Part shown: positions 42,016 to 53,958 of the stretch, one piece after another
Layout: each line of letters opens with the position of its first letter
Numbering within the stretch: position 1 is the stretch's first letter
NCBI GenBank assembly: GCA_902596045.1
Contig: CACJSJ010000004.1
Span: 1 to 64,000, forward strand
From: an uncultured Pelagibacteraceae bacterium
Lineage (GTDB): Bacteria; Pseudomonadota; Alphaproteobacteria; Pelagibacterales; Pelagibacteraceae
Direction: 5' to 3'
Length of the DNA stretch: 64,000 nucleotides
Position numbers and translations under genes: made by a program
Notes under the pieces: generated by a model
What the model was told of the DNA's origin: nothing
What the model saw: the letters and a program-made list of their open reading frames with translations, nothing else
The model's database searches: none

Positions 42016-42855
42016 ATGGCATTAAAAACTTTTAAACCATATACAAAATCAACAAGAGGAACAATCTTGGTTGATAGAGCTGGGCTATGGAAAGGTAAAC
42101 CTTTCAAATCATTAGTTTCACCTAAAAATTCAATGAAAGGAAGAAACAATAATGGTCATATTACTTCTGTAAACAGAGCAGGTGGTCATAAAAAAATGTA
42201 CCGCCATGTTGACTTTTATAGAAAAAAATTTGATATGCCGGCGAATGTTGAAAGAATTGAATATGATCCAAATCGATCATGTTATATAATGCTTGTTAAA
42301 TTTCAGGATAACTCCCACGCATATTATTTGGCACCACAAAAGATTAAAGTTGGTGATGTAATTGAAAATGGAACAAAAAAGGAAATCAAAGTCGGCAATT
42401 GTATGCCTCTTCAAGATATTCCTGTTGGAATAAATATTCACAATGTTGAAATTCAACCAGGTGGTGGTGGTAAAATAGCAAGATCTGCTGGTGCATCAGT
42501 AATAATAAGTGGTTTAGACGGAAATTATAGCTTAATCAAGCTTGCTTCAGGCGAAGTAAGAAAAATAGACTCTAGATCATTGGCAACTATCGGTGTTTTA
42601 AGTAATCCTGATCAAAAAAATATTAAAATAGGAAAAGCTGGAAGATCTAGATGGTTAGGTAGAAAACCACATACAAGAGGTGTAGTAAAAAACCCAGTGG
42701 ACCACCCACATGGTGGTGGTGAGGGTAAATCAGCTGGAGGTAGACATCCAGTTTCACCTACTGGTCAGTCAGCAAAAGGTTTAAAAACAAGAGATAATAA
42801 GAGAACGGATAAATTTATTGTTAAGAGAAGAAACAAAAGGAAGGATACAAAATAA
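42016..42855 (+). CDS. rplB: 50S ribosomal protein L2
   Basis: [43 protein letters not shown]. Confidence 0.99.
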   Translation: MALKTFKPYTKSTRGTILVDRAGLWKGKPFKSLVSPKNSMKGRNNNGHITSVNRAGGHKKMYRHVDFYRKKFDMPANVERIEYDPNRSCYIMLVKFQDNSHAYYLAPQKIKVGDVIENGTKKEIKVGNCMPLQDIPVGINIHNVEIQPGGGGKIARSAGASVIISGLDGNYSLIKLASGEVRKIDSRSLATIGVLSNPDQKNIKIGKAGRSRWLGRKPHTRGVVKNPVDHPHGGGEGKSAGGRHPVSPTGQSAKGLKTRDNKRTDKFIVKRRNKRKDTK

Positions 42856-43154
42856 TGGCTAGAGCAGTATGGAAAGGTCCTTTTGTTGAAGAAAGTTTGA
42901 TGAAAAAAGTAGATAAATATAAATCAGACCCAAAAAAAATTCCAATAAAGACTTGGTCACGTAAATCAACGATACTTCCAGATTTTGTTGGAGTAAGTTT
43001 TTTAATTTATAACGGAAAAAAATTTATCCCAATAACTATCTCAGAAGATATGGTTGGTCACAAATTAGGAGAATTTTCTCCAACAAGGACATTTTTTGGT
43101 CACACGCCAGCAGACAAAAAGGCTAAACCTGCAGAAGCAGTAAATAAAAAGTAA
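42855..43154 (+). CDS. rpsS: 30S ribosomal protein S19
   Basis: [32 protein letters not shown]. Confidence 0.99.
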   Translation: MARAVWKGPFVEESLMKKVDKYKSDPKKIPIKTWSRKSTILPDFVGVSFLIYNGKKFIPITISEDMVGHKLGEFSPTRTFFGHTPADKKAKPAEAVNKK

Positions 43155-43157
43155 TTT

Positions 43158-43556
43158 ATGAGTAAAAAAAAGAAAATAGACAATAGTAAAGAGAAATTGG
43201 TTAGGTCTATAAATAACAATATAAGATCAAGTGTAAGAAAACTTAACCCGATTTTAAAAGGTATTGTTGGAAAAAAGGTGGATATTGCAATTAGAGATTT
43301 ACAATTTTCAGAAAAAAGAATTACAAAAGATATTAGAAAAACAATAAACTCAGCTGTTGCTAATGCAGAAAATAACTTTCAATATGATATCGATAATTTG
43401 ATTGTAAAAGAGGCTTATTGCGGAAAAAAAATTACCATGAAAAGATTTAGACCAAGAGCAAAAGGTAGAGCTGCTTCAATTCTCAAACCTTATTCAAGTG
43501 TAACTATAATATTATCAGAAGCTAAAAAAATGGAGAGTCATGGGACAAAAAGTTAA
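43158..43556 (+). CDS. rplV: 50S ribosomal protein L22
   Basis: [22 protein letters not shown]; synteny. Confidence 0.96.
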   Translation: MSKKKKIDNSKEKLVRSINNNIRSSVRKLNPILKGIVGKKVDIAIRDLQFSEKRITKDIRKTINSAVANAENNFQYDIDNLIVKEAYCGKKITMKRFRPRAKGRAASILKPYSSVTIILSEAKKMESHGTKS

Positions 43557-44220
43557 TCCAGTAGGTTTTAGATTAGGAGTGAATAGAGGTTGGGACTCTG
43601 TTTGGTTTGCTAAGAAAAAAGATTTTGGAAATTATTTAATCGAAGATTTCAAAATTCGAGAATATATTAAAAAAAATGTTATTAATTCTGGTGTCTCCAA
43701 AGTAATGATCGAGAGAACTTCTAATAAATGTTATGTAACAATTTATACTTCTAGACCTGGTTTTGTTATTGGTAAAAAAGGTAGTGATATCGATAAGATT
43801 AAAAATAATCTTTCAAAATTTACAAAAAATGAAGTTACACTAAATATTAAAGAAGTAAAAAAACCTGAAACTAATGCTTATCTTGTAGCAGAAAATATTG
43901 CACAACAACTAGTAAAAAGGATTTCTTACAGAAGAGCTATGAAAAGAGCTATGCAATCATGTATCAGATTAGGTGCAAAAGGAATTAAAGTCTCATGTAG
44001 CGGAAGATTAGGAGGAAACGAGATTGCAAGAACAGAATGGTTAAGAGATGGAAGTATCCCATCTCATACATTAAGAGCTGATATTGATTATGCTGAAGCA
44101 GAAGCATTAACTACTTATGGTATTATTGGTATTAAAGTATGGATTTATAAAGGGGAAGTATTTGCAAAAGAATTTAGTCAAGAAACAAATAAAGTTACAC
44201 CAAAAGAGGTAAAAGAATAG
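43540..44220 (+). CDS. rpsC: 30S ribosomal protein S3
   Basis: [33 protein letters not shown]. Confidence 0.99.
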   Translation: MGQKVNPVGFRLGVNRGWDSVWFAKKKDFGNYLIEDFKIREYIKKNVINSGVSKVMIERTSNKCYVTIYTSRPGFVIGKKGSDIDKIKNNLSKFTKNEVTLNIKEVKKPETNAYLVAENIAQQLVKRISYRRAMKRAMQSCIRLGAKGIKVSCSGRLGGNEIARTEWLRDGSIPSHTLRADIDYAEAEALTTYGIIGIKVWIYKGEVFAKEFSQETNKVTPKEVKE

Positions 44221-44221
44221 C

Positions 44222-44632
44222 ATGTTACAGCCAGTAAGAACTAAATGGAGAAAGGCACACAAAGGAAGAATTCACGGAACAGCTTCTAGAGCGAACTTTA
44301 TTAATTATGGGGCATATGCTTTAAAAGCAATGTCACCTGAAAGAGTGACAGGAAAACAAATAGAAGCGGCTAGAGTTGCTCTAACAAGACATATGAAAAG
44401 ACAGGGTAGGGTGTGGACTAGAGTTTTTCCAAATATACCAGTATCAAAAAAACCAATCGAAGTTAGAATGGGAAAAGGTAAAGGAAATCCAGAATTTTAC
44501 GCATGTCGTGTTAAACCAGGAAGAATATTATTCGAAGTAGATGGAGTTTCTGAACAGATTGCTAAAGAAGCCCTATATAAAGCTTCGGCAAAATTACCAA
44601 TTAAAACAAAAACTATTAAAAGATTTGCATAA
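44222..44632 (+). CDS. rplP: 50S ribosomal protein L16
   Basis: [43 protein letters not shown]. Confidence 0.99.
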   Translation: MLQPVRTKWRKAHKGRIHGTASRANFINYGAYALKAMSPERVTGKQIEAARVALTRHMKRQGRVWTRVFPNIPVSKKPIEVRMGKGKGNPEFYACRVKPGRILFEVDGVSEQIAKEALYKASAKLPIKTKTIKRFA

Positions 44633-44823
44633 TGAAAAAACAAGAAATTAAAAAATTATCTAAAGACGAAACTTTAAAAAATATCGAAAAACTTAAAAAA
44701 GATTTATTTAATTTCAGATTTCAAAAAATAAACTCACAAATAACTAATCCTGCAAAAATTGGTGAAACTAAGAAAATAATTGCAAGATTAAAAACTTCAT
44801 TAAAGGAAAAAATTAATGCCTAA
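44632..44823 (+). CDS. rpmC: 50S ribosomal protein L29
   Basis: Small basic protein, [16 protein letters not shown]; synteny. Confidence 0.93.
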   Translation: MKKQEIKKLSKDETLKNIEKLKKDLFNFRFQKINSQITNPAKIGETKKIIARLKTSLKEKINA

Positions 44824-45052
44824 AAAAATTTTAACAGGAATTGTAGTAAGTGATAAACCAAATAAAACAATAACAGTAATGGTTGAAAGAAAATTTTCAC
44901 ATCCAGTACTTAAGAAAGTTATTAAAGTAAGAAAAAAATATAATGCTCATGATGAGAATAATAAATTTAAAGCTGGTGACAAAGTTTCAATTATAGAGAG
45001 TAAGCCATTCTCTAAAAATAAAAAATTTCAAGTAATGGAGAATAATAAGTAA
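44816..45052 (+). CDS. rpsQ: 30S ribosomal protein S17
   Basis: [31 protein letters not shown]. Confidence 0.98.
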   Translation: MPKKILTGIVVSDKPNKTITVMVERKFSHPVLKKVIKVRKKYNAHDENNKFKAGDKVSIIESKPFSKNKKFQVMENNK

Positions 45053-45420
45053 TGATTCAAGTACAAACAGAATTAATGGTTGCTGATAATACTGGAGCAA
45101 AAAAAATTGAATGTATTAAGGTATTAGGTGGATCTAAAAGAAGATACGCTAGTATCGGAGATACAATTGTTATAGCTATCAAAGAAGCTATTCCAAAAGG
45201 TAAAGTCAAAAAAGGAACTGTGCATAAAGCGGTAGTAGTTAGAGTTAAAAAAGGAATTCATAGAGATGATGGATCCAAAGTAAAATTTGACAATAACGCA
45301 GCCGTTCTAGTTGACGATAAAGGTGAACCAGTTGGAACTAGAATTTTTGGACCAGTTACTAGAGAATTAAGAAATAAAGGTCAAATGAAAATTATTTCGT
45401 TAGCACCTGAGGTTATATAA
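45052..45420 (+). CDS. rplN: 50S ribosomal protein L14
   Basis: [27 protein letters not shown]. Confidence 0.99.
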   Translation: MIQVQTELMVADNTGAKKIECIKVLGGSKRRYASIGDTIVIAIKEAIPKGKVKKGTVHKAVVVRVKKGIHRDDGSKVKFDNNAAVLVDDKGEPVGTRIFGPVTRELRNKGQMKIISLAPEVI

Positions 45421-45421
45421 A

Positions 45422-45667
45422 ATGATAAAAAAAGGATTAAAAGTAAAAATTTTAACTGGTAAAGACAAAAAAAAAGAAGGTGAAGTTATTGAGATTGATA
45501 GAGCTAACAATAGAGCAAAAGTTAAAGAAATGAATATGGTTAAAAAACATGTTAAAACTACAAAAGAAAAAAAAGGCGGAATAGTCTCAAAAGAAAGCTT
45601 TATCCATATATCAAATTTAAGTTTAATTATTGATAAAAAAACTAAAAAAGAAACAGCTAAAAAATAA
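45422..45667 (+). CDS. rplX: 50S ribosomal protein L24 (short form)
   Basis: [21 protein letters not shown]; synteny. Confidence 0.95.
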   Translation: MIKKGLKVKILTGKDKKKEGEVIEIDRANNRAKVKEMNMVKKHVKTTKEKKGGIVSKESFIHISNLSLIIDKKTKKETAKK

Positions 45668-46221
45668 TGAACCCTAGATTAAAAGAAATATATAAAAAAG
45701 ATATTCAACCTGCTTTAAAAGATAGCCTTGGTTTAAAAAATCTTTATATGACACCGGAAATTGAAAAAGTAGTATTAAACATGGGTCTTGGATTAGATGG
45801 CGCTGACAGTAAAATATTAAAAGCAAGCGAAGAAGATTTAGCAAAAATTACCGGTCAAAAACCAGTAGTTACAAAGTTTAAAAAATCAGTAGCAAATTTT
45901 AAAACTAGAAAAGGTTCTAATGCTGGTCTGAAAGTAACATTAAGAAAAAATAAAATGTATGAATTTATAGATAGACTTGTAAATATAGCGTTACCAAGAA
46001 TTAAAGATTTTAGAGGCCTATCTACTAAAGGGTTTGATAAATTTGGAAATTATACTTTTGGAATCAAAGAGCATATCATATTTCCTGAAGTAAGTTTTGA
46101 AAGAGCAGATAAAGTAAGAGGGATTGACGTAATAATTGTTATTAAAGCTATTAATAAAGATCATAGTTTAGCTTTATTAGAAAAAATGAATTTTCCATTT
46201 ATCAAAAAAGGAGATAATTAA
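45667..46221 (+). CDS. rplE: 50S ribosomal protein L5
   Basis: KVVLNMGLG, FRGLSTKGFDKFGNYTFGIKEHIIFPE. Confidence 0.99.
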   Translation: MNPRLKEIYKKDIQPALKDSLGLKNLYMTPEIEKVVLNMGLGLDGADSKILKASEEDLAKITGQKPVVTKFKKSVANFKTRKGSNAGLKVTLRKNKMYEFIDRLVNIALPRIKDFRGLSTKGFDKFGNYTFGIKEHIIFPEVSFERADKVRGIDVIIVIKAINKDHSLALLEKMNFPFIKKGDN

Positions 46222-46223
46222 AG

Positions 46224-46529
46224 ATGGCTAAGTTGAGTGCAATAAATAAAAATAATAGTAGAATTAAACTTTCAGATAAACTTTATAAAAAGAGACAATC
46301 TTTAAAGAAGATAATAATGAATAAAAAATTACCTTTAGAAGAAAGATTTAAAGCACAACAAAAACTTTCTAAAATGCCAAGAAACTCAGCTAAAAGCAGA
46401 GTTATGAATAGATGTAAAATTACAGGAAGACCACATGGTGTTTACAGAAAATTAAAAATATCAAGAATAGCTTTGAGAGACTTAGGTTTAGCTGGATTAA
46501 TTCCAGGCATGACTAAGTCAAGCTGGTAG
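46224..46529 (+). CDS. rpsN: 30S ribosomal protein S14
   Basis: KLSKMPRNSAKSRVMNRCKITGRPHGVYRKLKISRIALRDL. Confidence 0.99.
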   Translation: MAKLSAINKNNSRIKLSDKLYKKRQSLKKIIMNKKLPLEERFKAQQKLSKMPRNSAKSRVMNRCKITGRPHGVYRKLKISRIALRDLGLAGLIPGMTKSSW

Positions 46530-46539
46530 AAAGGAAAAT

Positions 46540-46935
46540 ATGAGTTTAAGTGATCCAATTGGAGATATGATAGCAAGAGTGAAAAATGCACAAGCTAGAA
46601 ATCATAAAAAAGTTGAACTACCATCATCAAATTTTAAAGCTAAGATAGCAGATATTTTAAAAAATGAGGGTTTTATAAAAGATTTTAAAATAGCAAGTGA
46701 AGAAAAAAAAACTGTTCTATCACTTGAACTTAAGTACCACTCAGGAAATCCAGTTATAAGTAATTTTGAAAGAGTATCTAAACCTGGAAGAAGAATTTTT
46801 TCAAGTGCTAACGGTTTACCTAAAATTAACAATGGTTTAGGCATAGCAATTATATCTACGCCAAAAGGTGTAATGACAGATATGGATGCAAGAAAACAAA
46901 AAGTTGGTGGCGAAGTAATTTGTAAGGTATTTTAA
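46540..46935 (+). CDS. rpsH: 30S ribosomal protein S8
   Basis: SLSDPIGDMIARVKNAQ. Confidence 0.98.
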   Translation: MSLSDPIGDMIARVKNAQARNHKKVELPSSNFKAKIADILKNEGFIKDFKIASEEKKTVLSLELKYHSGNPVISNFERVSKPGRRIFSSANGLPKINNGLGIAIISTPKGVMTDMDARKQKVGGEVICKVF

Positions 46936-46937
46936 TT

Positions 46938-47477
46938 ATGTCTAAAATTGGAAAAACAAATATTGCTATACCTGAAAAAGTTAAAGTTGTACTAGCAGGA
47001 AATATATTAAATATTGAAGGACCACTTGGTAAAAAATCTTTAGATATAGATTTAGATATATTTAATTTAGAAATTAAAGAGGGTAAAGAAATATCAATTA
47101 AACCAAAAAAAATTGATCAAAATACAAAGCGTATTTGGGGTATGAAAAGAAGTCTAATAAATAACGCAGTTATTGGCTCAAGTGCTGGTTATGAAAAAAC
47201 TTTAGAATTAGTTGGTGTTGGTTACAGAGCGGCTTTAAAAGGAAATCAATTAAATTTGCAATTAGGTTATAGTCACGACATTAATTTTGATATTCCAGAG
47301 GGTATTAAAGTTTTAGTTGAAAAACAAACTACTCTCAAAATTTCTGGCTCTGATAAACAACAAGTTGGTGTAGTTGTGTCAAAAATTAAAACTTTTAGAA
47401 AAATTGAACCTTATAAAGGTAAAGGAATTAGAGAAAAAGGACAACATGTTCCAAAAAAAGAAGGAAAGAAAAAATAA
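46938..47477 (+). CDS. rplF: 50S ribosomal protein L6
   Basis: [47 protein letters not shown]. Confidence 0.98.
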   Translation: MSKIGKTNIAIPEKVKVVLAGNILNIEGPLGKKSLDIDLDIFNLEIKEGKEISIKPKKIDQNTKRIWGMKRSLINNAVIGSSAGYEKTLELVGVGYRAALKGNQLNLQLGYSHDINFDIPEGIKVLVEKQTTLKISGSDKQQVGVVVSKIKTFRKIEPYKGKGIREKGQHVPKKEGKKK

Positions 47478-47833
47478 TGAAGTTAACCACAAGTATAAGA
47501 AAAAAATTTAGAGTAACTAATAAAGTTAAAAAAGTTGCTTCAAAAGAAAGATTTAGATTATGTATTTCTAGATCTGCCAAAAACATATCTGCTCAAATTA
47601 TTGATGATAGTAAAAATATGACATTATTATCTGCTTCATCTGTAGAAAAAGATATTAAATCAAGATCTAAAGTAAATAAAACTGAACTTTCTAAAATTGT
47701 AGCTGAAAAATTAGCAAAAAAAGCACAAGAAAAAAAGATAACTAAAATATTTTTTGACCGAGGTATTTATAAATATCATGGTCGTGTAAAGATATTTGCT
47801 GAAACTTTACGTAAAAATGGAATGGATTTTTAA
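47477..47833 (+). CDS. rplR: 50S ribosomal protein L18
   Basis: [33 protein letters not shown]. Confidence 0.97.
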   Translation: MKLTTSIRKKFRVTNKVKKVASKERFRLCISRSAKNISAQIIDDSKNMTLLSASSVEKDIKSRSKVNKTELSKIVAEKLAKKAQEKKITKIFFDRGIYKYHGRVKIFAETLRKNGMDF

Positions 47834-47835
47834 TT

Positions 47836-48351
47836 ATGGATAATAACAAAGATAAAAAAACTGATGATATATTAGAAAAACTTGTTCACATTAACAGAAT
47901 TACTAAAGTTGTTAAAGGTGGAAGAAGATTTGGTTTTTCTGCTTTAGTGGTAGTTGGTAATCAAGCTGGAAAAATTGGAATTGCGCACGCAAAAGCAAAA
48001 CAAGTTCCTGATGCAATTAAAAAAGCTAATGAAATGGCAAGAAGAAAACTTACACACATTCCTTTAAGAGAAGGAAGAACAATTCATCATGATGTAAAAG
48101 CTAAAGATGGATCAGGAAAAATTGTTTTAAGAGCCGCTTCAAAAGGAACAGGCATAATTGCTGGAGGTCCAGTTAGAGCTGTTTGTGAAGTTTTAGGAGT
48201 AAAAGATATAGTCGCTAAATCTATGGGAACTTCAAACGCTCATAATGTCATAAGAGCTACCTTAAAAGCATTATTAAAACAAAATTCACCAAAACAAATT
48301 TCAGCAATTAGAAACAAAAAGATTTCTGAAATAATTGAAAAAAGAGGCTAA
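47836..48351 (+). CDS. rpsE: 30S ribosomal protein S5
   Basis: VKGGRRFGFSALVVVGNQAGKIGIAHAKAK. Confidence 0.99.
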   Translation: MDNNKDKKTDDILEKLVHINRITKVVKGGRRFGFSALVVVGNQAGKIGIAHAKAKQVPDAIKKANEMARRKLTHIPLREGRTIHHDVKAKDGSGKIVLRAASKGTGIIAGGPVRAVCEVLGVKDIVAKSMGTSNAHNVIRATLKALLKQNSPKQISAIRNKKISEIIEKRG

Positions 48352-48806
48352 TGACTACATTCCTAAATAATAGAGAAAAAATTAATAAATCCAAAATTAG
48401 AGTTGGCAGAGGTATTGGATCTGGTAAAGGTAAAACTTGTGGAAGAGGAGTAAAAGGACAAAAATCAAGATCAGGTGTAGCAATTAAAAGCTTTGAAGGT
48501 GGTCAAATGCCTTTGTATAGACGTTTACCAAAAAGAGGTTTTAATCCAATTTCAAAAGACCAAATTGCAATTTTAAATTTAGAAAAAATTCAAACATTCA
48601 TAGATAAGAAAACAATTGATACAAAAGATGTTTTAAATTCTGATTTATTAAAAAAACTTAAAATTATAAATAAAAATTCATCTAAATTAAAAATTTTAGG
48701 GACTGGTGAAATAAAAGATAAAATTAACATTGAGGCAAATTTAGCTTCAAAATCTGCAGTTGCTAAACTTGAAAAAATTGGTGGATCAATCCAATTGAAA
48801 AAATAG
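48351..48806 (+). CDS. rplO: 50S ribosomal protein L15
   Basis: RVGRGIGSGKGKTCGRGVKGQKSRSG, FEGGQMPLYRRLPKRGF. Confidence 0.98.
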   Translation: MTTFLNNREKINKSKIRVGRGIGSGKGKTCGRGVKGQKSRSGVAIKSFEGGQMPLYRRLPKRGFNPISKDQIAILNLEKIQTFIDKKTIDTKDVLNSDLLKKLKIINKNSSKLKILGTGEIKDKINIEANLASKSAVAKLEKIGGSIQLKK

Positions 48807-48817
48807 ATCATTTTAAT

Positions 48818-50098
48818 ATGAGTGCTTCTTCTACTTCAAATGATTTAAGAAATAGAATATTATTCACTATAGGTATACTTGCTGTTTATAGATTTGGAAC
48901 ATTTGTTCCTTTACCTGGTATTGATCCTGAACAGTTAAAAATTTTAATGGATGGTAATCAAAAAGGATTACTAGGAATGTTTAATGTTTTTGCTGGTGGA
49001 GCAGTAAGTAGAATGGCTATTTTTGCTTTAGGTATAATGCCTTACATTTCATCATCAATCATTGTTCAATTATTAACTGGTGTATCGGATTATTTCAAAA
49101 ATCTTAAATCACAAGGAGAAACAGGGAGAGCGAAAATCACTCAAATAACAAGATATGGAACTGTATTACTAGCAACAGTTCAAGGTTATGGTCTAGCAGT
49201 AGGTTTAGAATCTTCTGCCAATTTAGTCATTAATCCTGGTTTATTTTTTAAGATTTCTACAGTTACAACAATTGTAGCTGGTACTTTATTTCTAATGTGG
49301 CTTGGTGAACAAATTACTCAAAGAGGTATCGGAAATGGAATATCTTTAATTATTTTTGCTGGAATTGTAGCTGAAATACCTAGAGCCTTAGTGACAACTT
49401 TTGAACTTGGTAGAACTGGAGCTGTTTCTACAATTATGATTTTATCTTTATTTATATTATTAATAGTTACAATACTTTTCATAGTTTTTATGGAAAGAGC
49501 ACTTAGAAAAATATTAATTAATTATCCTAAAAGACAAATGGGTAACAAGATGTACGGCGGTGAGTCATCTCATTTGCCTTTAAAGATAAATCAAGCAGGT
49601 GTAATTCCAGCAATTTTTGCATCAGCATTATTGTTATTGCCAGTTACATTTTCTAATTTCAATTTTTCTGATAATGAAACTTTTTTAAATTTAAGTTCTT
49701 TTTTTACACAAGGTCAGCCACTGTATATGTTGCTTTATGGTTCAGGAATCATTTTTTTCACTTTTTTTTATACCTCCATTACTTTTAACCCAACCGAGAC
49801 AGCAGAGAATTTAAGAAAATATGGTGGTTTTGTTCCTGGAATTAGACCTGGCGAAAGTACAGCTATATATATAGAAAATATTCTTACAAGATTAACAACC
49901 ATAGGAGCTCTATATTTAACTTTAGTTTGTTTAATGCCTGAATTTTTGATTGCAAATTACCCAATTCCATTTTATTTAGGCGGTGCTTCTATTTTGATAG
50001 TTGTTGTTGTCGCAATAGATACTGTAACACAAATTCAAACTAGACTTATGAGTTCGCAGTATGAACAATTGATTAAAAAGACAAAATTTGGAAGATAA
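48818..50098 (+). CDS. secY: preprotein translocase subunit SecY
   Basis: RILFTIGILAVYRFGTFVPLPGID, QRGIGNGISLIIFAGI, GGASILIVVVVAIDT. Confidence 0.99.
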   Translation: MSASSTSNDLRNRILFTIGILAVYRFGTFVPLPGIDPEQLKILMDGNQKGLLGMFNVFAGGAVSRMAIFALGIMPYISSSIIVQLLTGVSDYFKNLKSQGETGRAKITQITRYGTVLLATVQGYGLAVGLESSANLVINPGLFFKISTVTTIVAGTLFLMWLGEQITQRGIGNGISLIIFAGIVAEIPRALVTTFELGRTGAVSTIMILSLFILLIVTILFIVFMERALRKILINYPKRQMGNKMYGGESSHLPLKINQAGVIPAIFASALLLLPVTFSNFNFSDNETFLNLSSFFTQGQPLYMLLYGSGIIFFTFFYTSITFNPTETAENLRKYGGFVPGIRPGESTAIYIENILTRLTTIGALYLTLVCLMPEFLIANYPIPFYLGGASILIVVVVAIDTVTQIQTRLMSSQYEQLIKKTKFGR

Positions 50099-50103
50099 TT
50101 TAA

Positions 50104-50667
50104 GTGAATATTATTTTATTTGGTCCCCCTGGTGCAGGAAAAGGTACTCAAGCTAAATATTTAGTTAAAAAAATTAATGGTTTTCAAATTTCTACTGGTG
50201 AAATGTTGAGAGATGAAATCAAAAAAGATACTGAGATTGGAAAAATTATAATTAACGATATGAATGATGGAAAGTTTGTAAGTGACGAAATTGTTAATAA
50301 TCTTATCAAAAAAATATTATCTGATCCTCAAAAAAAAGATAGATTAATATTTGATGGATACCCAAGATCTATTAACCAAGCTAAAAATTTAAGTTTGTTA
50401 TTAGATGAATCAAATCAAAAAATAGATTTTATTTTTTTTCTTAATGTGGACAAAAAAACAATAATAGAGAGAATTGAAAAAAGAAAAATTATAGAGAAAA
50501 GATCTGATGATGAGCTAAATACAATTCTTAGAAGGTATGATACCTATATGGAAACTACCAAACCAGTCTTAGATTTCTACTCTAAAAAACCAAATTTTCA
50601 TGAGATTGATGGTGCTCTTGAAATAGATGAAATAACTAGGAAAATTGACACTTTTATCAATGTTTAA
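50104..50667 (+). CDS. adk: adenylate kinase (GTG start)
   Basis: IILFGPPGAGKGTQAKYLV, ISTGEMLRDEI, DGYPRSINQA. Confidence 0.96.
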   Translation: MNIILFGPPGAGKGTQAKYLVKKINGFQISTGEMLRDEIKKDTEIGKIIINDMNDGKFVSDEIVNNLIKKILSDPQKKDRLIFDGYPRSINQAKNLSLLLDESNQKIDFIFFLNVDKKTIIERIEKRKIIEKRSDDELNTILRRYDTYMETTKPVLDFYSKKPNFHEIDGALEIDEITRKIDTFINV

Positions 50668-50723
50668 GACATTGACTTTAAAAGATCTTCTTATATAAAA
50701 GGCTCAAATTTATCACATTATAT

Positions 50724-51107
50724 ATGGCTCGGATCGCAGGTATTAACATTCCACAAAATAAGCTTGTTCATATAGGCTTAACTTATATTTATGGTATTGG
50801 TGATAAATTTTCTCATCAAATTTGTAAATCTCTTGAAATACCTAAAGAAAAAAGAGTTAACGATTTAACTGATGAGGAGATTTTAAAAATTAGAGAATAT
50901 ATAGATCAAAATTTTAAAGTGGAAGGTGATTTAAGAAGAGACTATTCATTAAGCATCAAAAGATTAATAGATCTTGCTTGCTATAGAGGCTCAAGACACA
51001 GAAAGAAATTACCTGTAAGAGGACAAAGGACCAGATGTAATGCTAGAACAAGAAAAGGTAAAGCTATAGCTATCGCAGGTAAAAAATTAACCCCACTTAA
51101 AAAATAA
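50724..51107 (+). CDS. rpsM: 30S ribosomal protein S13
   Basis: [37 protein letters not shown]. Confidence 0.99.
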   Translation: MARIAGINIPQNKLVHIGLTYIYGIGDKFSHQICKSLEIPKEKRVNDLTDEEILKIREYIDQNFKVEGDLRRDYSLSIKRLIDLACYRGSRHRKKLPVRGQRTRCNARTRKGKAIAIAGKKLTPLKK

Positions 51108-51109
51108 AA

Positions 51110-51559
51110 ATGGTTAAAGCAGACAAAGTTGAAGATAAAAATCAAAAGGGTGAAAAATCATCTAAGAAAATAAATAAAAGTACTTATTCAAAAAAAAAGA
51201 AAATTAAAAAAAACATTTTGAATGGAATTGCCTATGTTCAATCTACATTTAATAATACAATTATTTCAATTGCGGACACAAATGGTAATGTAATATCTTG
51301 GGCTTCTGCAGGACAAAAAGGTTTTAAAGGATCAAGAAAATCTACTCCATATGCAGCTCAAATTGCTGCAGATGCTGCTGCTTCTAAAGCTTTAGACTAT
51401 GGAATGAAAACTTTATCTGTAGAAGTTAAGGGACCTGGATCAGGTAGAGAAACAGCTTTAAGAGCTTTACAAGCTAGAGGATTTAAAATTTTATCAATTA
51501 AAGATACAACGCCAATGCCTCATAATGGTACGCGTCCACCAAAAAAAAGGAGAGTTTAA
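51110..51559 (+). CDS. rpsK: 30S ribosomal protein S11
   Basis: [47 protein letters not shown]. Confidence 0.99.
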   Translation: MVKADKVEDKNQKGEKSSKKINKSTYSKKKKIKKNILNGIAYVQSTFNNTIISIADTNGNVISWASAGQKGFKGSRKSTPYAAQIAADAAASKALDYGMKTLSVEVKGPGSGRETALRALQARGFKILSIKDTTPMPHNGTRPPKKRRV

Positions 51560-52587
51560 TGGAAACTTTAGATGTTAATGTAAAAAATTGGAAATCGTTA
51601 ATCAAACCAGCAAAACTCGATGTTAAAATAAGCGAGGACCTTTCTTATGCCAAAATTATAGCAGAACCTTTAGAAAAGGGCTATGGTTTAACATTAGGTA
51701 ATTCTTTAAGAAGAATATTATTATCTTCAATTAGAGGTGCAGCAGTTACTTCAATACAAATAGATGGAGTGTTACATGAATTCACTTCAATTAAGGGTGT
51801 AAGAGAAGATGTTACAGACATTGTTCTTAATGTAAAATCATTAGCATTAAAATCCTCTGCAGAGGGTACAAAAAAATTAATCTTAGATGCAAAAGGACCA
51901 GGTGAAATAAAAGCATCAGATATAACTTCTGTTGCTGACGTTGAAATATTAAATCCTGATTTAGTAATATGTAATCTAGATGAAAACACAAACTTTCACA
52001 TGGAGATGAATGTTAATACAGGAAAAGGTTACGTTCCAGCAGATTTAAATAAACCGGAGGAGCCACCTTTAGGATTAATAGCAATAGACTCATTATATAG
52101 TCCTGTTAAAAAAGTTTCATTTTCAATAAGCACAGCAAGAGAAGGTAAAGCTCTTGATTATGATAAACTTACAATGGAAGTTGAAACTAATGGCTCTATT
52201 TCGGCAGAGGATGCCGTTGCATATTCTGCACGTATATTTCAAGATCAACTCAAAATGTTCATTAACTTTGATGAACCTGTAGAGGCACCAATAAAAGAAG
52301 TCTCGACTGAGCCCGAATTTAATAAAAATCTTTTAAGAAAAGTGGACGAGTTAGAATTATCAGTAAGATCAATGAATTGTCTTAAAAATGATAACATCAT
52401 CTATATAGGTGATCTTGTACAAAAATCTGAGGGAGAAATGTTGAGAACACCTAATTTTGGTAGAAAATCACTTAATGAGATTAAAGAGGTGTTAACTGGT
52501 ATGTCTTTATATTTAGGCATGGAAATACCTAACTGGCCACCAGATAATATCGCAGAAATGTCTAAAAAATTAGAGGAAACTATCTAA
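51559..52587 (+). CDS. rpoA: DNA-directed RNA polymerase subunit alpha
   Basis: [29 protein letters not shown]-terminal helicase-hairpin domain [14 protein letters not shown]. Confidence 0.99.
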   Translation: METLDVNVKNWKSLIKPAKLDVKISEDLSYAKIIAEPLEKGYGLTLGNSLRRILLSSIRGAAVTSIQIDGVLHEFTSIKGVREDVTDIVLNVKSLALKSSAEGTKKLILDAKGPGEIKASDITSVADVEILNPDLVICNLDENTNFHMEMNVNTGKGYVPADLNKPEEPPLGLIAIDSLYSPVKKVSFSISTAREGKALDYDKLTMEVETNGSISAEDAVAYSARIFQDQLKMFINFDEPVEAPIKEVSTEPEFNKNLLRKVDELELSVRSMNCLKNDNIIYIGDLVQKSEGEMLRTPNFGRKSLNEIKEVLTGMSLYLGMEIPNWPPDNIAEMSKKLEETI

Positions 52588-53030
52588 TGAGACACGGAAT
52601 GGCAAATAAGAAGTTAAATAGAACTTCTGAACATCGAAAAGCGCTTTTAAAAAATATGCTTAATTCATTAATTAAGTATGAGCAGATTAAAACGACTTTG
52701 CCAAAAGCTAAATTTTTAAAACCTCAAGCAGATAAAATTATCACTCTTGGCAAAAAAGAAACTTTGCAAACAACTAAAATGTTAGTTTCAAAATTACAAG
52801 ACATAAAATCAGCTAATAAAGTAAAAAAAACTTTGTCAAAAAGATATGAAAAAAGAAATGGTGGATACACTCGTATTATAAAAGCTGGTTTTAGATATGG
52901 TGATAATGCTCCGATGGCAATTATTGAATTTGTGGATAGAGATTTAGAAGCTAAAAGAGTTGATAAAAAAAAGAAAGATTCATCTAAAGAAACCCCGAAA
53001 GCTGAAGAAAAAAAGACAACAACAGCATAA
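52587..53030 (+). CDS. rplQ: 50S ribosomal protein L17
   Basis: [51 protein letters not shown]. Confidence 0.99.
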   Translation: MRHGMANKKLNRTSEHRKALLKNMLNSLIKYEQIKTTLPKAKFLKPQADKIITLGKKETLQTTKMLVSKLQDIKSANKVKKTLSKRYEKRNGGYTRIIKAGFRYGDNAPMAIIEFVDRDLEAKRVDKKKKDSSKETPKAEEKKTTTA

Positions 53031-53040
53031 TTCTTAAATT

Positions 53041-53958
53041 ATGAAAAAGTCATACATCGTTGATTCAACGTGTAAGAATATGCGTGTTGATCGATTTATT
53101 AGACTAATTTTAGGAAAAATTCCTCAAAGCTTAATTGAAAAAAATCTTAGAGCTGGAAAAATTAAATTAAACAAAAAAAAAATTAAAAGTTCTCATAAAG
53201 TCAATATTAATGATCAAATCGATTTATTTAATTTAGAATTTAAAGACTCATTAATTCAAAAAAAGGTCAAATTTGAACCTTCAAAACAAATTATTAAATC
53301 GAATGAAAATCAGATTATCGATAATAACGATAACTTTATTGTTTTAAATAAAAGTTCTGGTATTTCTGTGCAAGGTGGGACTAAATCTAAAAAAAATCTT
53401 GTAGATATATTTGCTAAAAGTGAAATCTTCAAAGATACCAAACCTTACTCTGTTCATAGACTTGACAAAGATACTTCTGGAGTTTTTATAATGGCAAAAA
53501 CAAGAGAAAGCGCTCAATTACTTACTTCATTGTTCAGATTACGTAAAGTTCACAAAACCTACTTAGCCGTATGTCATGGTGAGCTTGATAAAAATTCAGG
53601 TGAATGGAATGATGATTTAGTAAGATATGATGGTAAAAAAAAAATAATAGAAAAAGCAAAAACATTATATAGGGTAATTGATAAAAATTCTGAAGCAAGT
53701 TTAATTGAGTTAAAACCTATCACAGGAAGAAAACATCAGTTACGAAAACAGTTGTACGCAATAGGACAACCAATATTTGGTGATCTAAAGTACAAACTTT
53801 CTAATTCAAGTAAAGGTCTTAATAAAAACTTAATGTTACATTCATATCAAATTAGATTTATGATCAATGAAGTAAAATATACTTATACAGCGCTATTACC
53901 AGAATATTTTAAGAAATTATTAAAAGCTAAACGTTTAAATTTTTCAGACTTGAAATAA
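53041..53958 (+). CDS. RluA-family pseudouridine synthase (RluC/RluD-like)
   Basis: S4-like N-terminus, [40 protein letters not shown]. Confidence 0.93.
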   Translation: MKKSYIVDSTCKNMRVDRFIRLILGKIPQSLIEKNLRAGKIKLNKKKIKSSHKVNINDQIDLFNLEFKDSLIQKKVKFEPSKQIIKSNENQIIDNNDNFIVLNKSSGISVQGGTKSKKNLVDIFAKSEIFKDTKPYSVHRLDKDTSGVFIMAKTRESAQLLTSLFRLRKVHKTYLAVCHGELDKNSGEWNDDLVRYDGKKKIIEKAKTLYRVIDKNSEASLIELKPITGRKHQLRKQLYAIGQPIFGDLKYKLSNSSKGLNKNLMLHSYQIRFMINEVKYTYTALLPEYFKKLLKAKRLNFSDLK

